Part shown: one piece after another, positions 18,832 to 29,068 of the stretch
Layout: every line of letters starts with the position of its first letter
How positions within the stretch are numbered: position 1 is the stretch's first letter
NCBI GenBank assembly: GCA_016930485.1
Contig: JAFGGP010000011.1
Coordinates: 1-51,195 of the forward strand
Source of the DNA: Candidatus Omnitrophota bacterium
GTDB taxonomy: Bacteria; Omnitrophota; Gorgyraeia; JAFGGP01
Length of the DNA: 51,195 bases
Direction of reading: 5' to 3'
The notes under the pieces: generated by a model
What the model was told of the DNA's origin: nothing
The model's input: only the letters and a program-made list of their open reading frames with translations
Database searches by the model: none
Position numbers and translations under genes: made by a program

Positions 18832-19311
18832 ATGAGAAAAAAATTCTTATCTGCTTCGCCCGCTGATACCACTGCCTTGGGCCGTTTTTTGGGGATGCGC
18901 CTTGAGAGGGGTGACTGCCTTGCCCTTTTTGGAGAGCTTGGCAGCGGTAAGACCACCCTCATTAAAGGAGTAGTCGATAGCGCCTTAAGCGGGGCACCGG
19001 TTGAAGTGACGAGTCCGACCTTTTGCCTGGTTAATGTATACACCGCCACGGCACGCCCGGCTGTTTATCATATTGACCTATACCGCATCAAGGGCGTATC
19101 TGAATTATCAGGGATTGGATGGGATGAATATGTCACGAGCCGGGAGGGGGCCTCGATTATCGAGTGGGCCGATAAGGCGGTTGATTTTCTGCCCGAGGAC
19201 TACCTAAAGATAGAATTAGAACATCTGGAGAAAGATTTCCGGCTTATTACCATAAGTGCCCTGACAAAGAAATACAGGAGATTTGTAGTGTTTCCGGGAC
19301 ATCAAGCATGA
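18832..19311 (+). CDS. tsaE: tRNA threonylcarbamoyladenosine biosynthesis ATPase TsaE
   Basis: LALFGELGSGKTTLIKGV; TSPTFCLVNVY; YHIDLYRI. Confidence 0.95.
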   Translation: MRKKFLSASPADTTALGRFLGMRLERGDCLALFGELGSGKTTLIKGVVDSALSGAPVEVTSPTFCLVNVYTATARPAVYHIDLYRIKGVSELSGIGWDEYVTSREGASIIEWADKAVDFLPEDYLKIELEHLEKDFRLITISALTKKYRRFVVFPGHQA

Positions 19312-20012
19312 AGATACTAGGGATAGAGACCTCTTCACCTGTCATCGGATGTGCCCTCCTTTCCGATACATGTCTTGTCGCGCAGCTTGAGGGTAGCTTT
19401 GGGAAGGGGCAGTCCTCTGTCCTTGTGCCGCTTCTTGCCGATCTCTTTAAGCATGCGCAGATGACGCTGGATGACGTGGACGGACTGGCGATAAGCATGG
19501 GCCCCGGTTCGTTTACCGGACTCCGAGTCGGTTTTGCCAGCGTCAAGGCCATTGCCTATACAAAAAAACTGCCGGTGGCCGGAATCCCGACACTTGATGC
19601 GATCGCCCATAACGCCCTCTCCTGTACCTGCGGTACTATCGCGGTTATTCTTGACGCCAGGAAAGACAGGGTGTACGCGGCGTTCTATGAATCAGACGGA
19701 TATTCGCTGAAGCGCTGTTCACCCTATCTCCTGGACAATATCACTATGGTATTAGGGCGGTTAAAGGCGGTATCGAAAAATAAAAAAAGCTGTTATATAC
19801 TCGGCGACGGCATCACGGCTTACGGACCGGCGCTGAAAAAAAAGGTAGGCGCAAAGAAGACGGTATTCGGCCCTCCCGAGACGTGGTTGCCGCGGGCAAG
19901 CACGATTGCCGTATTAGGCATGAAGAATCTGAAAAAGAAAAAAGAGCTGGATATCATTACCGCAAGTCCGTTATATCTGTACGAGAGGTACTGCAATGTC
20001 AGAGTACGATGA
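19308..20012 (+). CDS. tsaB: tRNA threonylcarbamoyladenosine biosynthesis protein TsaB
   Basis: MKILGIETSSPVIGCALL; AISMGPGSFTGLRVGFASVKAIAY. Confidence 0.95.
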   Translation: MKILGIETSSPVIGCALLSDTCLVAQLEGSFGKGQSSVLVPLLADLFKHAQMTLDDVDGLAISMGPGSFTGLRVGFASVKAIAYTKKLPVAGIPTLDAIAHNALSCTCGTIAVILDARKDRVYAAFYESDGYSLKRCSPYLLDNITMVLGRLKAVSKNKKSCYILGDGITAYGPALKKKVGAKKTVFGPPETWLPRASTIAVLGMKNLKKKKELDIITASPLYLYERYCNVRVR

Positions 20013-21249
20013 TTCAAAGCGCCGGTTTTTGAAACAGTTATCACGGCCGACGTGGCTTGAAATCAACCTGGAACACCTACGTGGAAACTTCCGGTCGTTA
20101 AGGTCTGTGACGGGGGCGGACGTATCCATTATGGCCATTGTCAAGATGCAGGCATACGGACACGGCCTTACCCCGGTGGCGACACTTCTTGAGAAGGAAG
20201 GGTGTACCTTTTTTGGCGTGAGTTCACCCGGAGAGGTGAAGCAGCTGCGGGATGTGGGTATTGTCTCACCGATTTTGATGCTGGGTGCCTTTCAGCAAAA
20301 TGACCTTCCACTTCTTGCCAGGCTTAAGACTTCGATACTGATTTCCGGGATAGAGCAGGTGCAGATTCTCCACCAGCTGGAGCAGACAGAACGCAGACAG
20401 ATAAGGATGCACATTAAGGTAGATACCGGGATGGGGCGCCTGGGGGTGTGGTATGAGGAGTTCGGACATTTTCTTGACCGGTTTCTCAAACTGTTTGACC
20501 CCTCGGCCGTCGAGGGCATCTGTACCCATTTTTCAAGTTCTGATATCACCGAGGACACGTTTACAGAACTGCAGCTAGAGCGGTTTGAAGGGGCGCTGAC
20601 CATAGCCAGAAAAAAAGGGGTTGTCCCGTCCTATATCCATGCCGCCAACAGTGCCGGTGTGATGAGGACATCAAAGAGTCATTTCAATCTTGTCAGACCC
20701 GGCCTTGTCCTCTACGGCGTCCATCCCCTGAAGGGCCCCTCCGAAAAGACAGTGCCCCTCAGAGAGGTGATGGAGCTTAAAAGCAGGGTGACCCACATAA
20801 AATGTGTCCCCGCCGGGGTTCCGGTCAGCTATGGCCGGGCATATACGACACCCTCTGAGACAAAACTAGGGGTTGTACCGGTAGGGTATGCGGATGGTTA
20901 TCCGCGCTCCCTGAGCGGGAAGGCGCGCGTGCTGATTAAAGGGGGTATTTTTCCGGTTGTCGGGACCATCTGCATGGACCATATCATCGTCGATCTGGGC
21001 TCTTCATCGCAAGTCGCTGTAGGAGATGATGTTACATTGATAGGGTCAGACGGCGAAAGTACGATCACGATAAGCGAGACGGCGGAGCTGGCAGGGACTA
21101 TTCCATACGAGATTATGACCTCTCTCGGTAAGTCTTTATCTAAGTTATATAAAATACAGACATTAGGGGATTTGACAACCTCTGTATCTTTAGTATATAA
21201 TGAACAAACTTTAGAAGACTATAACCCACTATCAACAACACAAGGATGA
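19996..21249 (+). CDS. alr: Alanine racemase, with about 30-aa C-terminal extension
   Basis: IMAIVKMQAYGHGLTPVA (PLP lysine motif); VVGTICMDHIIVDLG; GTIPYEIMTSL. Confidence 0.95.
   Translation: MSEYDDSKRRFLKQLSRPTWLEINLEHLRGNFRSLRSVTGADVSIMAIVKMQAYGHGLTPVATLLEKEGCTFFGVSSPGEVKQLRDVGIVSPILMLGAFQQNDLPLLARLKTSILISGIEQVQILHQLEQTERRQIRMHIKVDTGMGRLGVWYEEFGHFLDRFLKLFDPSAVEGICTHFSSSDITEDTFTELQLERFEGALTIARKKGVVPSYIHAANSAGVMRTSKSHFNLVRPGLVLYGVHPLKGPSEKTVPLREVMELKSRVTHIKCVPAGVPVSYGRAYTTPSETKLGVVPVGYADGYPRSLSGKARVLIKGGIFPVVGTICMDHIIVDLGSSSQVAVGDDVTLIGSDGESTITISETAELAGTIPYEIMTSLGKSLSKLYKIQTLGDLTTSVSLVYNEQTLEDYNPLSTTQG
21172..21201 (+). promoter_or_regulatory. Consensus sigma70 promoter inside the 3' end of alr, for ilvB
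   Basis: TTGACA (21172-21177) - 18 nt - TATAAT (21196-21201), about 45 bp upstream of the ilvB ATG 21246. Confidence 0.65.
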
Positions 21250-22937
21250 CTATGAAAAAAATGACCGGTGCTCACATTTTGGTTGAGTCTCTCTTAAAAG
21301 AGGGTGTTGAGGTGATGTTTGGCTACCCCGGGGGGTCGGTGTTGCCGTTTTTTGATGTCCTGATGGATGCCCCGCTCCGGCATGTGCTGATGCGTCATGA
21401 GCAGGCCGCTGCGCATGCGGCGGATAGTTATGCCCGCGTTACCGGAAAAGTAGGGGTGTGTGTTGCTACATCAGGCCCCGGGGCAACGAATCTGGTAACC
21501 GGCATCGCAAATGCATACATGGACTCTATACCGATGGTGGCGATTACCGGGCAGGTCAAGACATTCCTTATCGGCAATGACGCGTTTCAGGAAGCCGACG
21601 TCACTGGTATTACCCGGCCGATCACCAAACACAATTATCTGGTCAAGGATGTGCGCAATCTTGCGCGTATCGTGAAGGAGGCCTTTTATATTGCCTCGAC
21701 CGGCAGGCCGGGTCCGGTGGTGATTGATCTGCCGGTGGACGTGACGGTGGCAGAGACCGAATTTACCTATCCCAAGTCCGTCACTATCAGGAGCTACAAG
21801 CCGACCTACAAGGGCCACGTCAAACAGATAGAAAAGGCCGCCGACGTCATTGTAAAGAGCAAGCGTCCGGTGCTGTATGTGGGCGGCGGCATTATCTTGG
21901 CAAACGCATCGCAGGAACTCAGGGAGTTTGTCTCGAAGACGGGAATCCCGATCACAACGACTCTTCTTGCGCTGGGGTCATTTCCGGAGACAGACCCCTT
22001 GGCTCTGGAGATGCTGGGGATGCACGGTACGGCGTACGCCAATCATGCGGTTCAGGAGTCCGATCTTTTAATTGCGATCGGCGCCCGATTCGATGACCGG
22101 GTGACAGGGAAGCTTGATGAATTTGCCCCTCACGCCCAGATTATCCATATCGATATCGATCCGACCGCGATCAGCAAGAATGTAGAGGTGGATATTCCCA
22201 TAGTGGGCGACTGTAAGCACGTCTTGAGGGAACTGAACAAGATCGCGAAACCCCCGAAGATCGACACGTGGATTAAGCAGATCAAGACATGGAAAAAGAA
22301 GTATCCGCTTAAGTATGATACAAAGACGCCCGGACTTGCCCCCCAGTTTGTTATTGAAAAGCTCTATGAGGCGACACAGGGTAAGGCAGTGATTGCCACC
22401 GGCGTGGGCCAACACCAGATGTGGGCCGCCCAGTTCTATAAGTATTCGCTGCCCCGGCACTTTGTTTCTTCGGGCGGATTGGGAACGATGGGTTTCGGCT
22501 TTCCGGCGGCGATCGGGGCGCAGGTGGGAAGGCCGAATGAAACGGTGATCTGTATTGACGGGGACGGCAGTTTTCAGATGACCAGTCAGGAACTGGCAAC
22601 GGCCGTCGTTGAGAAGCTGCCGATAAAGATCGCCCTGATCGATAACGGTTATCTGGGGATGGTGAGGCAGTGGCAGGAGCTTTTCTACAAGAAGCGCTAT
22701 TCCCATACATGTATCGGTGATACATGCCCGCCTGACTTTATAAAACTGGCAGAGGCCTACGGTGCGTGCGGGATTCGGGTTACCAAGGAGGCGGAGGTGA
22801 TGCCTGCTATAAAGGAGGCCCTCAAGATAAAAGACAGGCCGTGCCTCCTGGATTTTCGTGTGAGGCGGGAAGAGAATGTATTTCCCATGGTGGCCGCCGG
22901 GCGCCCCTTGCACGAAATGCTGGGGGCTATGGCGTAA
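21246..22937 (+). CDS. ilvB: Acetolactate synthase large subunit
   Basis: VEVMFGYPGGSVLPFFDVL; GPGATNLVTGIANAYMDSIPMVAITGQV; C-terminal ThDP motif. Confidence 0.97.
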   Translation: MTMKKMTGAHILVESLLKEGVEVMFGYPGGSVLPFFDVLMDAPLRHVLMRHEQAAAHAADSYARVTGKVGVCVATSGPGATNLVTGIANAYMDSIPMVAITGQVKTFLIGNDAFQEADVTGITRPITKHNYLVKDVRNLARIVKEAFYIASTGRPGPVVIDLPVDVTVAETEFTYPKSVTIRSYKPTYKGHVKQIEKAADVIVKSKRPVLYVGGGIILANASQELREFVSKTGIPITTTLLALGSFPETDPLALEMLGMHGTAYANHAVQESDLLIAIGARFDDRVTGKLDEFAPHAQIIHIDIDPTAISKNVEVDIPIVGDCKHVLRELNKIAKPPKIDTWIKQIKTWKKKYPLKYDTKTPGLAPQFVIEKLYEATQGKAVIATGVGQHQMWAAQFYKYSLPRHFVSSGGLGTMGFGFPAAIGAQVGRPNETVICIDGDGSFQMTSQELATAVVEKLPIKIALIDNGYLGMVRQWQELFYKKRYSHTCIGDTCPPDFIKLAEAYGACGIRVTKEAEVMPAIKEALKIKDRPCLLDFRVRREENVFPMVAAGRPLHEMLGAMA

Positions 22938-22950
22938 CGGAGAAACCACT

Positions 22951-23463
22951 ATGCCAAAAAAGAAAAACGGACAGACGCAAAAACGAAAAATCGGCAGGCA
23001 CATCATTACCGCACTGGTGGAAAACCACTTCGGCGTGCTCGCTCACGTATCCGGTCTCTTTAGCGCCAGGGGCTTTAATATCGCGAGCCTTGCCGTTGGC
23101 GAGACAGAAGACCCGACCGTGTCGCGGATGACGATCGTGGTCGAGGCGGACGACCGTACTCTGGAACAGGTAAAGAAACAACTGAACCGGTTAATCGATG
23201 TTATCAAGGTTGTCGAACTGACCGGGAAGGACTTTATTGATCGGGAACTGATTCTGGTGAAGGTCAAGATCAGTTCGAAGACACGGGCCGAAATTATACA
23301 GATCGTCGATGTATTTGATGCGAAGATCGTCCAGGCGACCGATCAGACAATTACTATCGAGGCAACGGGAGACCAGCAAAAAACCCAGGCGTTTCTTGAG
23401 CTCCTGGAAAAATATGGCATAGCGGAGGTCGTGCGGACGGGTCGCATCGCGATGGAGAGGTAA
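22951..23463 (+). CDS. ilvN: Acetolactate synthase small subunit
   Basis: ACT domain VENHFGVLAHVSGLFSARGFNIASLAVGETEDPTVSRMTIVV; ATG 22951. Confidence 0.95.
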   Translation: MPKKKNGQTQKRKIGRHIITALVENHFGVLAHVSGLFSARGFNIASLAVGETEDPTVSRMTIVVEADDRTLEQVKKQLNRLIDVIKVVELTGKDFIDRELILVKVKISSKTRAEIIQIVDVFDAKIVQATDQTITIEATGDQQKTQAFLELLEKYGIAEVVRTGRIAMER

Positions 23464-23560
23464 AACCAAATATCAAAAATCAGACATCAGAAACACGACC
23501 TGGCTTTTCCCGCGCAGAATGTGTGTTTTTGATTTTTGGTATTTGGTTTTTGATTTTAAT
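23464..23560. repeat. AT-rich palindromic heptad array: AAATATC AAAAATC AGACATC ... GATTTTT GGTATTT GGTTTTT GATTTTA
   Basis: Inverted arms AACCAAATATCAAAAATCA (23464-23482) / TGATTTTTGGTATTTGGTT (23530-23548), 18/19 complementary. Confidence 0.7.
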
Positions 23561-23576
23561 AATACATTTATTAAGC

Positions 23577-23647
23577 CTTCAGCTCTCAGCTCTCAGCCCT
23601 CAGCTTTCAGCAACTAGAGGCTGATAGCTGAAGGTTGGCAGCTTAAA
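23577..23647. repeat. TCAGC/GCTGA palindromic heptad array upstream of ilvC
   Basis: CTTCAGC TCTCAGC TCTCAGC CCTCAGC TTTCAGC - 8 nt - GCTGATA GCTGAAG GTTGGCA GCTTAAA. Confidence 0.85.
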
Positions 23648-23663
23648 AAAAAGGGGAGGTACA

Positions 23664-24656
23664 ATGGCAAAGATATATTATGAAAAGGACGCGGATCTTT
23701 CAGTCTTGAAAGGCAAGAAAATAGCCATTATTGGATACGGCATTCAGGGCCGTGCCCACGCCCTTAACCTGAAAGACAGCGGTTGTGATGTGGTTATCGC
23801 CGAACGCGGGGGAACGCCCAATTTTGAGATTGCCACAAAAGACGGCTTTAAGCCCGTGAGCGCCAAAGAGGCCAGCGGCATATGCGATGTTATTATGATT
23901 CTCACACAGGATAATGTGCAGCCGGTTGTCTATCACGATGAAATCGCACCGGCGATGAAAAAGGGCGCCGCATTAGGATTTGCCCACGGTTTTAACATCC
24001 GCTTCAACCAGATTGTGCCCCCGAAGGAGATCGACGTTTTTATGGTGGCGCCGAAGGGCCCTGGCTCACTGGTGCGTCAGACGTATGAAGAGGGCAAAGG
24101 GACCCCGTGTCTCGTTGCCATCCACCAGGACTATACGGGTAAGGCCCTGGCAGTTGCCCTGGCATATGCCAAGGGTATCGGCGGTGCGCGGGCAGGCGTC
24201 CTTGAGACAACCTTTAAAGAGGAGACGGAGACCGATCTTTTCGGGGAGCAGGCGGTGCTCTGCGGGGGTGTCAGCGAACTCGTGAAGGCGGGATTCGAGA
24301 CGCTTGTCAATGCCGGCTACCAGCCGGAGGTGGCGTATTTTGAGTGCCTCCATGAATTAAAACTGATCACCGATATGATTTATGCGACGGGCATTCAGGG
24401 AATGCGCCGCCGCGTGTCCGATACGGCAAAGTACGGGGATCTTACCCGCGGTCAACGAATTATCGATGAACACGTCAAGAAAGAAATGGCAAAGATTCTC
24501 AAGGAGATCCAGTCAGGGGCGTTTGCCGATGAATGGATAGACGAAAACAAGAAAGGACGCCCCGTCTTCAATAAGCTTATGCAGCGCGATGAGAAACATC
24601 TCATCGAAGAAATAGGCAAAAAGCTCAGAGGGATGATGAGCTGGATAAAGGGGTGA
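23664..24656 (+). CDS. ilvC: Ketol-acid reductoisomerase
   Basis: [61 protein letters not shown]. Confidence 0.97.
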   Translation: MAKIYYEKDADLSVLKGKKIAIIGYGIQGRAHALNLKDSGCDVVIAERGGTPNFEIATKDGFKPVSAKEASGICDVIMILTQDNVQPVVYHDEIAPAMKKGAALGFAHGFNIRFNQIVPPKEIDVFMVAPKGPGSLVRQTYEEGKGTPCLVAIHQDYTGKALAVALAYAKGIGGARAGVLETTFKEETETDLFGEQAVLCGGVSELVKAGFETLVNAGYQPEVAYFECLHELKLITDMIYATGIQGMRRRVSDTAKYGDLTRGQRIIDEHVKKEMAKILKEIQSGAFADEWIDENKKGRPVFNKLMQRDEKHLIEEIGKKLRGMMSWIKG

Positions 24657-24662
24657 TGCACT

Positions 24663-26216
24663 ATGGTAAAAAGAGGTACGGGCAAAAAAGAAAAGATCAT
24701 TATTTTTGATACCACGTTGCGGGATGGGGAGCAGTGTCCGGGCGCCAGTCTGGGCACCAAGGAAAAACTGGAGATTGCCAGACAGCTGGCGTTGCTGGGT
24801 GCTGACGTGATCGAGGCCGGTTTTCCGATCGCGTCTCCCGGTGACCTTGAGGCGGTGAAGCTGGTGGCCAGGAATGTAAAGGGGCCGGTCATCTGCGGCC
24901 TGGCCCGTTCCAACAAACCGGATATCGATGCGGCCCGCGAGGCCCTCAGGCTCGCCAGGCGGGGGCGCATCCACGTCTTTCTGGCAACCTCGAAGATACA
25001 CATGAAGTATAAGCTGCGCAAGGCGGAGGGTGAAATCCTGCGGCTTGCCAGGCAGTCGGTCAAATACGCCCGGCGCTTTACCGATGACGTTGAATTTTCT
25101 CCCGAAGATGCCTCGCGTTCGGAACGCGAGTTCCTCTTCAGGGTCCTTGAGGCGGTTATTCAGGCCGGCGCAAAGACGGTCAATATCCCCGATACGGTGG
25201 GGTATGCCATCCCGCGGCAGTTCGGCCAGCTTATCAGTCAGATCAGAGAGCGGGTTCCCAACATACATAAAGCGGTTATCAGCGTGCACTGCCACAATGA
25301 CCTCGGGCTGGGTGTATCTAATTCACTCGAGGCCGTATTGAATGGAGCACGTCAGGTCGAGTGTACTATGAACGGGCTTGGCGAGCGCGCCGGTAATGCG
25401 TCTCTCGAAGAAATCGTTATGACCATTAAGACCCGTAAGGACGTCTTTAAAGGGATGTATACCGGCATCAACACCAGACAGATCTGCAAGACCAGCCGTC
25501 TCGTCAGCAAACTCACCGGGATGATAGTGCAGCCCAACAAGGCGATTGTCGGACAGAACGCCTTCCGTCACGAGGCAGGCATCCATCAGCACGGCGTTCT
25601 CAGGAAAAGGACAACGTATGAAATTATGAGGCCCGAGGACGTCGGTTTTGGCGGTACGTCTCTGGTTCTGGGGAAACATTCGGGGCGGCACGCCCTGGAA
25701 GACCGGCTGCGGAAGCTGGGGTATGCGCTCTCAAAGGCAGAACTCGATAAGATCTTTCTGCGCTTCAAGGAGCTGGCCGACAAAAAGAAAGAGGTCTTTA
25801 ACGAGGATATAGCCGCTATTATCGAGGATGAAATATTGGTCGTCCCCGAGATATACTCCCTGGAGGCAGTGCATACCTCAAGCGGCACCAAGACCATTCC
25901 GACGGCTACGGTGCGCCTCCGCAAGGGCAACGAGATTTTTCAGGATGCGGCCTGCGGTGACGGACCGGTAGATGCGTGCTGCAAGACGATCGACCGCATC
26001 ACCGGTATCCAGTGTGAACTTCTGGAATACAGCCTAAAGGCAGTGACCGGCGGCAAAGACGCGTTAGGCGAAGTGAACGTACAGGTCCGCGCAAAAAACC
26101 GGGTAGTCACCGGACGGGGGGCAAGTACGGATATTATCCAGGCATCTGCCAAGGCGTATCTGAACGCGATTAATAAACTCTTATTCCGGAAGCCCCCAAA
26201 GGTGAAGGGAGAATAA
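24663..26216 (+). CDS. leuA: 2-isopropylmalate synthase
   Basis: [59 protein letters not shown]. Confidence 0.95.
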   Translation: MVKRGTGKKEKIIIFDTTLRDGEQCPGASLGTKEKLEIARQLALLGADVIEAGFPIASPGDLEAVKLVARNVKGPVICGLARSNKPDIDAAREALRLARRGRIHVFLATSKIHMKYKLRKAEGEILRLARQSVKYARRFTDDVEFSPEDASRSEREFLFRVLEAVIQAGAKTVNIPDTVGYAIPRQFGQLISQIRERVPNIHKAVISVHCHNDLGLGVSNSLEAVLNGARQVECTMNGLGERAGNASLEEIVMTIKTRKDVFKGMYTGINTRQICKTSRLVSKLTGMIVQPNKAIVGQNAFRHEAGIHQHGVLRKRTTYEIMRPEDVGFGGTSLVLGKHSGRHALEDRLRKLGYALSKAELDKIFLRFKELADKKKEVFNEDIAAIIEDEILVVPEIYSLEAVHTSSGTKTIPTATVRLRKGNEIFQDAACGDGPVDACCKTIDRITGIQCELLEYSLKAVTGGKDALGEVNVQVRAKNRVVTGRGASTDIIQASAKAYLNAINKLLFRKPPKVKGE

Positions 26217-26253
26217 CTAAGCGCTAAACGCTATCCGTTAGACGCTATCTGTT
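26217..26253 (+). repeat. Degenerate heptad array CTAAGCG CTAAACG CTATCCG TTAGACG CTATCTG abutting the aroE start
   Basis: Five consecutive heptads fill the gap between leuA stop and aroE ATG 26254. Confidence 0.6.
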
Positions 26254-27129
26254 ATGAAACAAAAACCTATTAACGCGCATACCGGTATATACGGTATTAT
26301 CGGACATCCCGTACGGCACACCTTCTCGCCGTCTATGCACAATGGTGCCTTTCAGGCCTGCGGCGTTGATGCCCGTTATCTGGTGTTTGAGGTGTGTCCC
26401 GGCAGTCTGAAGCAGGCGGTGCACGGCTTGAGGGCGCTGGGCGTGAGCGGTTTCAATGTGACTATTCCCCATAAAGAGGCCATCATCGCCTGTCTTGACA
26501 GTCTTGACCGGGAGGCAGAGATTATCGGTGCGGTTAATACGGTAAAAAATATACGGGGTACCCTTAAGGGGTACAACACCGACGGCGAAGGTTTTGTGAC
26601 CGCACTGAGAAAATCGGGTGTTTCGCCTGGTGGAAAGCGCGTGGTCATGATCGGTGCCGGCGGCGCTGCCCGTGCGGTGAGCGTCTATCTTGCGCGGGGA
26701 GGGATAAAGACACTGACACTGGCGGATGCCGCAGATAGGCGTGCGCAATCGCTGGCAAAGGCCCTCAAAAAACATTTCCCCCGGACAGAGACAAGGGTGA
26801 CTGGAGCCAGCAAGGCAGCCCTCTCGCGGGAGGCGCGCCAGGCGGACATTCTCATTAATGCGACACCTGTCGGCATGAAAAAAAGCGATCCCCTTCTTGT
26901 TGATAAGACGGTGCTTAAGCCGTCACTGGTCGTCTGCGATCTTGTTTATAATCCGCCAGAGACACGGCTGTTGCGTGAGGCGAAACAAAGCGGATGCACC
27001 GTAATGAACGGGATAGGCATGCTCCTTTACCAGGGTGTGGCGGCATTTGAGATTTGGACAGGAGTTGTTGCACCGACAGGGGTTATGAAAAAGGCCCTTT
27101 TGAGCCAGGTCGAAAGGAAACACCGGTGA
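26254..27129 (+). CDS. aroE: Shikimate dehydrogenase
   Basis: GIIGHPVRHTFSPSMHNGAFQ; GFNVTIPHKEAI; VMIGAGGAARAV. Confidence 0.95.
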   Translation: MKQKPINAHTGIYGIIGHPVRHTFSPSMHNGAFQACGVDARYLVFEVCPGSLKQAVHGLRALGVSGFNVTIPHKEAIIACLDSLDREAEIIGAVNTVKNIRGTLKGYNTDGEGFVTALRKSGVSPGGKRVVMIGAGGAARAVSVYLARGGIKTLTLADAADRRAQSLAKALKKHFPRTETRVTGASKAALSREARQADILINATPVGMKKSDPLLVDKTVLKPSLVVCDLVYNPPETRLLREAKQSGCTVMNGIGMLLYQGVAAFEIWTGVVAPTGVMKKALLSQVERKHR

Positions 27130-27914
27130 CACCTCAGGCACTTTTCTTAAACTGTTTTATTTTTTTTCTGGGAGCCTGTTTCGGGAGTTTTTTAAATGTT
27201 TGCATCTACCGTCTTCCCCGGGAGTTGTCGCTTATTTTTCCTGGTTCTCACTGTCCTCGTTGCAGCGAGCCGATCCGGTGGTACGACAATATACCCTTTA
27301 TCAGTTTTTGCCTTTTGGGAGGGAGATGCCGGCATTGCCGCGGGCGCATCAGTTTCCGGTATTTTCTGGTAGAGCTCTTAAGCGCCCTTACCCTGCTGGG
27401 GCTGTTTTATCGGTTCCATGAGTCAGTACTATGGGTAGTCTATGCCCTGCTATTCTACTTATTGATTATTGTAAGCTTTATCGACCTCGAATTTCAGATT
27501 ATACCCGATGAAATCAGCATATCGGGGACGGTGGTAGGGATACTCCTGAGTGGTATATTTCCTTATATGCATCATCAGACAACGTCCCTTGCCGGGTTCC
27601 TGTCATCCATTACCGGCACCGTTACGGGTGGCCTCATGATTTATCTGATTGGTGTATTCGGGACGATGGTTTTTAAGAAAGAAAGTATGGGCGGCGGGGA
27701 CGTGAAGCTCCTGGCGATGATAGGGGCGTTTTTAGGGTTTAAATATGCAATACTAACTTTTTTTATAGCTCCCTTTTTTGGTTCGGTCATCGGGATTATT
27801 GCGAAATTAAAGTACAAACAGGATATTATTCCGTATGGACCGTTTCTTTCGTTGGGGGCGGTCATTTCACTTTTGTGGGGAGAGCAGATTCTCTTCCGAC
27901 TTTTTCATCCCTAG
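27126..27914 (+). CDS. pilD: Prepilin peptidase (type IV, A24 family)
   Basis: GSFLNVCIYRLPRELS; CPRCSEPIRWYDNIP; GGGDVKLLAMIGAFLG; GTG start 27126. Confidence 0.93.
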   Translation: MTPQALFLNCFIFFLGACFGSFLNVCIYRLPRELSLIFPGSHCPRCSEPIRWYDNIPFISFCLLGGRCRHCRGRISFRYFLVELLSALTLLGLFYRFHESVLWVVYALLFYLLIIVSFIDLEFQIIPDEISISGTVVGILLSGIFPYMHHQTTSLAGFLSSITGTVTGGLMIYLIGVFGTMVFKKESMGGGDVKLLAMIGAFLGFKYAILTFFIAPFFGSVIGIIAKLKYKQDIIPYGPFLSLGAVISLLWGEQILFRLFHP

Positions 27915-27943
27915 CTGTATACCTCTGAAAGGGGGGATTTGAT

Positions 27944-29068
27944 ATGTTGCGTTATCTGACAGCTGGTGAATCGCACGGGTCGTCTCTCGTCGGGATTCTT
28001 GAAGGAATGCCGGCAGGCATCGCTGTCAATACCGGGCTTATCGATAAGGAGCTGGCGCGGCGGCAGCAGGGTTACGGGCGCTCGGCACGCATGAAGATAG
28101 AATCGGATAAAGTCGCGATTCTTTCGGGGGTGCGCTCCGCAGTGACCACCGGGGGCCCTATCGCGCTACAGATTATCAACAAGGATAGCTCCATAGATAC
28201 GCTTCCCAAGGTGCAGTGTCCCCGGCCCGGTCATGCGGATTTATCCGGCGCGATCAAGTATCAGACCGGGGATGTGCGCAATATACTGGAACGGGCCTCT
28301 GCACGCGAAACCGCGATGCGCGTTGCGATCGGCGCGCTCTGCAAGAGTTTGCTTACGGTTTTTGAGATTAAGATCATCAGCCATGTTGTTTCGATAGGGG
28401 GCATTGAGGCCCACACGTGCAGTTTATCACCCGGTGAGATCACCGAACTTTCCGAAACTTCACCACTCAGGTGTGCCGACCGGGCTGCCGAAAAGTTGAT
28501 GATGGAAGAGATAGATAACATGAAGGAGGCAAAGGATACCCTCGGCGGCATCTTCGAGGTTATCACCAGCGGCGTGCCGGTCGGATTGGGGTCTCATGTG
28601 CAGTTTGACCGCAAACTTGATGCGCGCCTAGCCGCTGCTGTTATATCGATTCAGGCGATCAAGGCGGTTGAATTCGGTATGGGGTGCGAGGTGGCCAAGA
28701 AGACGGGGTCGCAGGTACACGATGAGATTTACTATAGTCAGGAAAAGGGGTTTTTCAGACAGACTAATCGTTCCGGCGGGATTGAGGGGGGTATCTCTAC
28801 GGGAGAAGATATCGTGCTTCGCGGCTACATGAAACCGATCGCCACCCTCGGTAAACCGCTTAAAAGCGTTCACATCGAGACCAAAGAAGGTGCGGAGGCG
28901 ACTATTGAACGATATGATATCTGTGCCGTTCCGGCGGCCGGTGTAGTTGCCGAGGCAGTCTGCGCCTTTGAGATTGCCAATGCCCTGTGTGAGAAGTTCG
29001 GCGCCGATAGCCTCCGGGAGATGAAGTCCAATTTTGACGGCTACCGTACTCTCGTTAGGGATTTTTAA
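27944..29068 (+). CDS. aroC: Chorismate synthase
   Basis: LRYLTAGESHGSSLVGILEGMPAG; RQQGYGRSARM; RASARETAMRVAIGAL. Confidence 0.96.
   Translation: MLRYLTAGESHGSSLVGILEGMPAGIAVNTGLIDKELARRQQGYGRSARMKIESDKVAILSGVRSAVTTGGPIALQIINKDSSIDTLPKVQCPRPGHADLSGAIKYQTGDVRNILERASARETAMRVAIGALCKSLLTVFEIKIISHVVSIGGIEAHTCSLSPGEITELSETSPLRCADRAAEKLMMEEIDNMKEAKDTLGGIFEVITSGVPVGLGSHVQFDRKLDARLAAAVISIQAIKAVEFGMGCEVAKKTGSQVHDEIYYSQEKGFFRQTNRSGGIEGGISTGEDIVLRGYMKPIATLGKPLKSVHIETKEGAEATIERYDICAVPAAGVVAEAVCAFEIANALCEKFGADSLREMKSNFDGYRTLVRDF

Noticed and set aside
21200-21214. Leader peptide ATG AAC AAA CTT TAG upstream of ilvB
   Set aside because: Only four codons, no run of Leu/Val/Ile codons, no terminator-antiterminator pair visible.
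22068-23006. 312-aa minus-strand ORF
   Set aside because: Shadow of ilvB/ilvN; no domain signature.
24452-25295. Minus-strand ORFs of 203 and 260 aa
   Set aside because: Antisense to ilvC/leuA with no motif.
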